Shown: positions 32,157 to 33,694 of the stretch, piece after piece
Numbering within the stretch: position 1 is the first letter of the stretch
Layout: the number at the start of each line of letters is the position of its first letter
DNA from: Caloramator fervidus
GTDB taxonomy: Bacteria > Bacillota > Clostridia > Clostridiales > Caloramatoraceae
Direction of reading: 5' to 3'
Assembly (NCBI RefSeq): GCF_900108045.1
Contig: NZ_FNUK01000020.1
Location: forward strand, 1 to 33,694
Length of the DNA: 33,694 nt
Position numbers and translations under genes: made by a program
Notes under the pieces: generated by a model
Databases searched by the model: none
Told to the model about the DNA's origin: nothing
Seen by the model: the letters and a program-made list of their open reading frames with translations, nothing else

Positions 32157-33356
32157 ATGAAAAAAATACTTTCATTCATAATATGTATATTTTTATTTTT
32201 CAATCCTATTATTCATGCAGCTTCAAATATAAACGTCAACGCAGAAGGCGCAATATTAGTAGATTTAAACTCTGGAGAAATATTATATGAAAAAAACAAA
32301 GACTTAAAATTAGCGCCTGCCAGCACAACAAAAATAATGACTGCTCTTTTAACAATTGAAAATACTAACTTAAATGATAAAGTAATCATAGGCAAAAAAC
32401 CACCCTTTGCTGATGGAAGTAAAATTTATTTATTAGAGGGAGAAGAGTTAACTGTAGAACAACTTCTAAATGCACTTCTTTTAGAATCCGCTAATGACGC
32501 TGCTCAAGCTTTAGCAGAATACATTTCAGGTAGTGAAGAACAATTTTCTAAGCTAATGAATAAAAGAGCCCAAGAATTAGGATGCAAAAATACAAATTTT
32601 TTAAATGCATCTGGTCTTTACGATGATAACCACTATACAAGCGCCTATGATCTATATCTTATTACTAAAAAAGCCTTTGAATATCCAATATTTAGAGAAA
32701 TAATATCCAAAAAAAATTACATAATACCTCCTACTAATAAACAACCCCAAAAAAGATATTTATATAACCACAATAAATTATTAAATGGAAACAAAAAATA
32801 TAACTACAAATGGGCAAATGGAGTTAAAACTGGATATACAATCAAAGCTAAACATACCTTTGTTGGTTCAGCTACTAAAGATGATAGGACTTTAATAGTT
32901 GTTATTTTAAAAAGCGATTCAAATTATTATAATGACGTCATAAAACTTTTTGAATATGGATTTAATGAATTTGAAACTAAGCTTATTTTAGATAAAAATA
33001 CAGCTGTTTATAACATAACATTTGGAAATACATCAATTCCCCTATATCCTAAAGAAGATGTATATGTAACTTTAAAGAAAAACGAATCATTTAATGAACT
33101 AGAAAAAAGAATAAATTTAATACCACAAATAAAAAGCATAAAAAAAGGAGATATTTTAGGAAGCATAGATATTTATAAAAATAATATCCTTTTAAAATCT
33201 GTTCCTTTGATTTCAAACGTAAATTATAACAACCATTTATATGATTTAAAATATCAAGAAGGAAAATATAAAAGAGAAATTTCTAAAAAGTGGTTGTTAT
33301 TAGGGTTTATCTTCATACTTGGTTTATTAGGATATAAAAAAATAGTAAAAAAATAA
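32157..33356 (+). CDS. Serine-type D-Ala-D-Ala carboxypeptidase (low-molecular-weight PBP)
   Basis: The 399-aa protein has a signal peptide (KKILSFIICIFLFFN, cleavage near HAA-S) and the penicillin-binding triads: S56-T-T-K59 (LAPASTTKIMTALL), S111-A-N113 (LLESANDAAQALAE) and K224-T-G226 (GVKTGYT). A C-terminal beta domain leads to a membrane anchor (KWLLLGFIFILGLLGYKKI). It trims the terminal D-Ala of peptidoglycan pentapeptides; a DacF/PBP5-type enzyme. The second ATG is used, 6 nt from GGAG; the first at 32151 directly abuts the ribosome binding site. The stop codon is followed at once by the right-hand IS, so no native terminator is visible. Confidence 0.94.
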   Translation: MKKILSFIICIFLFFNPIIHAASNINVNAEGAILVDLNSGEILYEKNKDLKLAPASTTKIMTALLTIENTNLNDKVIIGKKPPFADGSKIYLLEGEELTVEQLLNALLLESANDAAQALAEYISGSEEQFSKLMNKRAQELGCKNTNFLNASGLYDDNHYTSAYDLYLITKKAFEYPIFREIISKKNYIIPPTNKQPQKRYLYNHNKLLNGNKKYNYKWANGVKTGYTIKAKHTFVGSATKDDRTLIVVILKSDSNYYNDVIKLFEYGFNEFETKLILDKNTAVYNITFGNTSIPLYPKEDVYVTLKKNESFNELEKRINLIPQIKSIKKGDILGSIDIYKNNILLKSVPLISNVNYNNHLYDLKYQEGKYKREISKKWLLLGFIFILGLLGYKKIVKK

Positions 33357-33476
33357 GGTTCTATGTCAATAGTTGGGGTGGGCAAATTATTCAGATGCCC
33401 GCCCTTGCTAATTTCCAAGGAGTTTTTATGTAATTGAGATTAATTTAAGCAAAAGCTTTAAAAATGGGCATGACAA

Positions 33477-33501
33477 AAAGGCCAATCAAAGGTTGGCTTT
33501 T
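33477..33501 (-). terminator. Terminator in the tail of the right-hand IS
   Basis: GCCAA/TTGGC with flanking A/T pairs and a 7-nt loop; on the minus strand a run CTTTTTG follows. It lies downstream of the transposase stop and likely ends that transcript. Confidence 0.55.
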
Positions 33502-33548
33502 ATAAAAGCTCAGCGTATTGTTTATTTTTGCACGTAGTTTGGTATAGG

Positions 33549-33604
33549 TTTAAGAAGAAAACCTTTAAAGACTGACTTAGGTCGACTAAGGTTTTCTTCT
33601 TAAA
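33549..33604. repeat. 17-bp perfect inverted repeat inside the right-hand IS tail
   Basis: TTTAAGAAGAAAACCTT-type arms: 33549-33565 are the exact reverse complement of 33588-33604, around a 22-nt loop that itself contains CTTAG/CTAAG (33577-33590 region). There is no coding potential. No similar structure occurs in the central IS copy. It could be the stem of a structured RNA or a nested small element. Confidence 0.7.
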
Positions 33605-33656
33605 TTTTTTGCGCGAGGCCGTTAAAAATTGTTGTAGATTTAATAGTTTAACAAGT

Positions 33657-33694
33657 TTATACACAACAATGAAGAATTCGATTTCTAAACCTTT
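33657..33694 (-). CDS. ISL3-type transposase, last codons only (partial)
   Basis: Read on the minus strand the visible end is RFRNRILHCCV followed by TAA, matching the central copy's RFRNRILHCCR. The rest lies beyond the window, so intactness cannot be judged. Confidence 0.75.
   Translation of the reverse strand, partial: RFRNRILHCCV

Larger units (their letters stand above)
33357..33694 (-). mobile_element. ISL3-type element entering from the right edge
   Basis: Starts at the tip GGTTCTATGTCAATAG directly after the carboxypeptidase stop. The first 91 bases are the exact reverse complement of 1-91. The element continues past the window end, where the last codons of its transposase are visible on the minus strand. 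Between end and gene lies about 210 bp of non-coding tail with two hairpins, which the central copy lacks. The 33357-33656 stretch holds no other gene. Confidence 0.85.

Noticed and set aside
1-33694. True composite transposon carrying the entire 33 kb
   Set aside because: The cargo is core flagellar, chemotaxis and selenium genes with operon structures, and the sequence ends inside the IS copies, which fits a repeat-bounded contig better. Kept as a testable alternative in the findings.
1-33694. CRISPR array, prophage, toxin-antitoxin or defence system
   Set aside because: No regularly spaced repeats, phage structural genes, integrase or recognisable defence proteins were seen on either strand.

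Overview
The window reads as chromosomal DNA of an AT-rich, motile, selenocysteine-using member of the Clostridia. Pointers are the Gram-positive flagellar and chemotaxis set (FliY, CheC, CheD, FliW/CsrA, FlaG), strong AGGAGG-type ribosome binding sites, sigma28-type promoters of the TAAAGTTT-N11-GCCGATAA form, and a selD-selA-selB/tRNA-Sec cluster. A Caloramator- or Clostridium-like host is plausible, but the species cannot be named from the sequence alone.

Layout. Both edges are ends of the same ISL3-type insertion sequence: bases 1-91 and 33357-33447 are perfect reverse complements. From 118 down to the right, nearly everything to 26821 is on the minus strand. Leftmost is a short late flagellar unit (flaG, an unknown 115-aa gene, fliS, terminator) with its own sigma28 promoter. 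It is separated from the next genes by a decayed ISL3 element (1312-2656) nested in an older IS-end remnant. Next come two very large glycosyltransferase genes, one with an N-terminal GT2 domain followed by a TPR-rich region, the other a TPR / GT-B / TagF-like polyol-phosphate transferase fusion. They lie directly downstream of flagellin, which has a sigma28 promoter and a leader with probable CsrA sites. Upstream of flagellin is a filament/junction operon (flgM-flgN-flgK-flgL-fliW-csrA-fliD-fliT-like), again led by a sigma28 promoter. Upstream of that is a tightly coupled 11-kb run: DedA-PAP2 fusion, FapA-type DUF342 protein, cheW, cheD, cheB, cheR, cheA, cheC, cheY, cheW, fliM, fliY. It appears to start at a sigmaA extended -10 promoter.

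The right part holds the complete selenocysteine machinery. tRNA-Sec (plus strand) converges on selD-selA-selB (minus strand), and the two share a bidirectional terminator. selD is itself a selenoprotein gene with an in-frame UGA and a SECIS-like hairpin, so simple ORF calling truncates it. A comEA-like DNA-binding protein gene and a divergently transcribed D-Ala-D-Ala carboxypeptidase gene close the region before the right-hand IS.

How it fits together. The che/fliM/fliY operon gives signal processing and the switch. The sigma28 units give the junction, cap, filament, chaperones and the FlgM/FliW/CsrA feedback controls. The two glycosyltransferases most likely decorate flagellin, and the TagF-like domain raises the possibility of a phosphopolyol-containing flagellar glycan. 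That inference is the most unusual point in the window.
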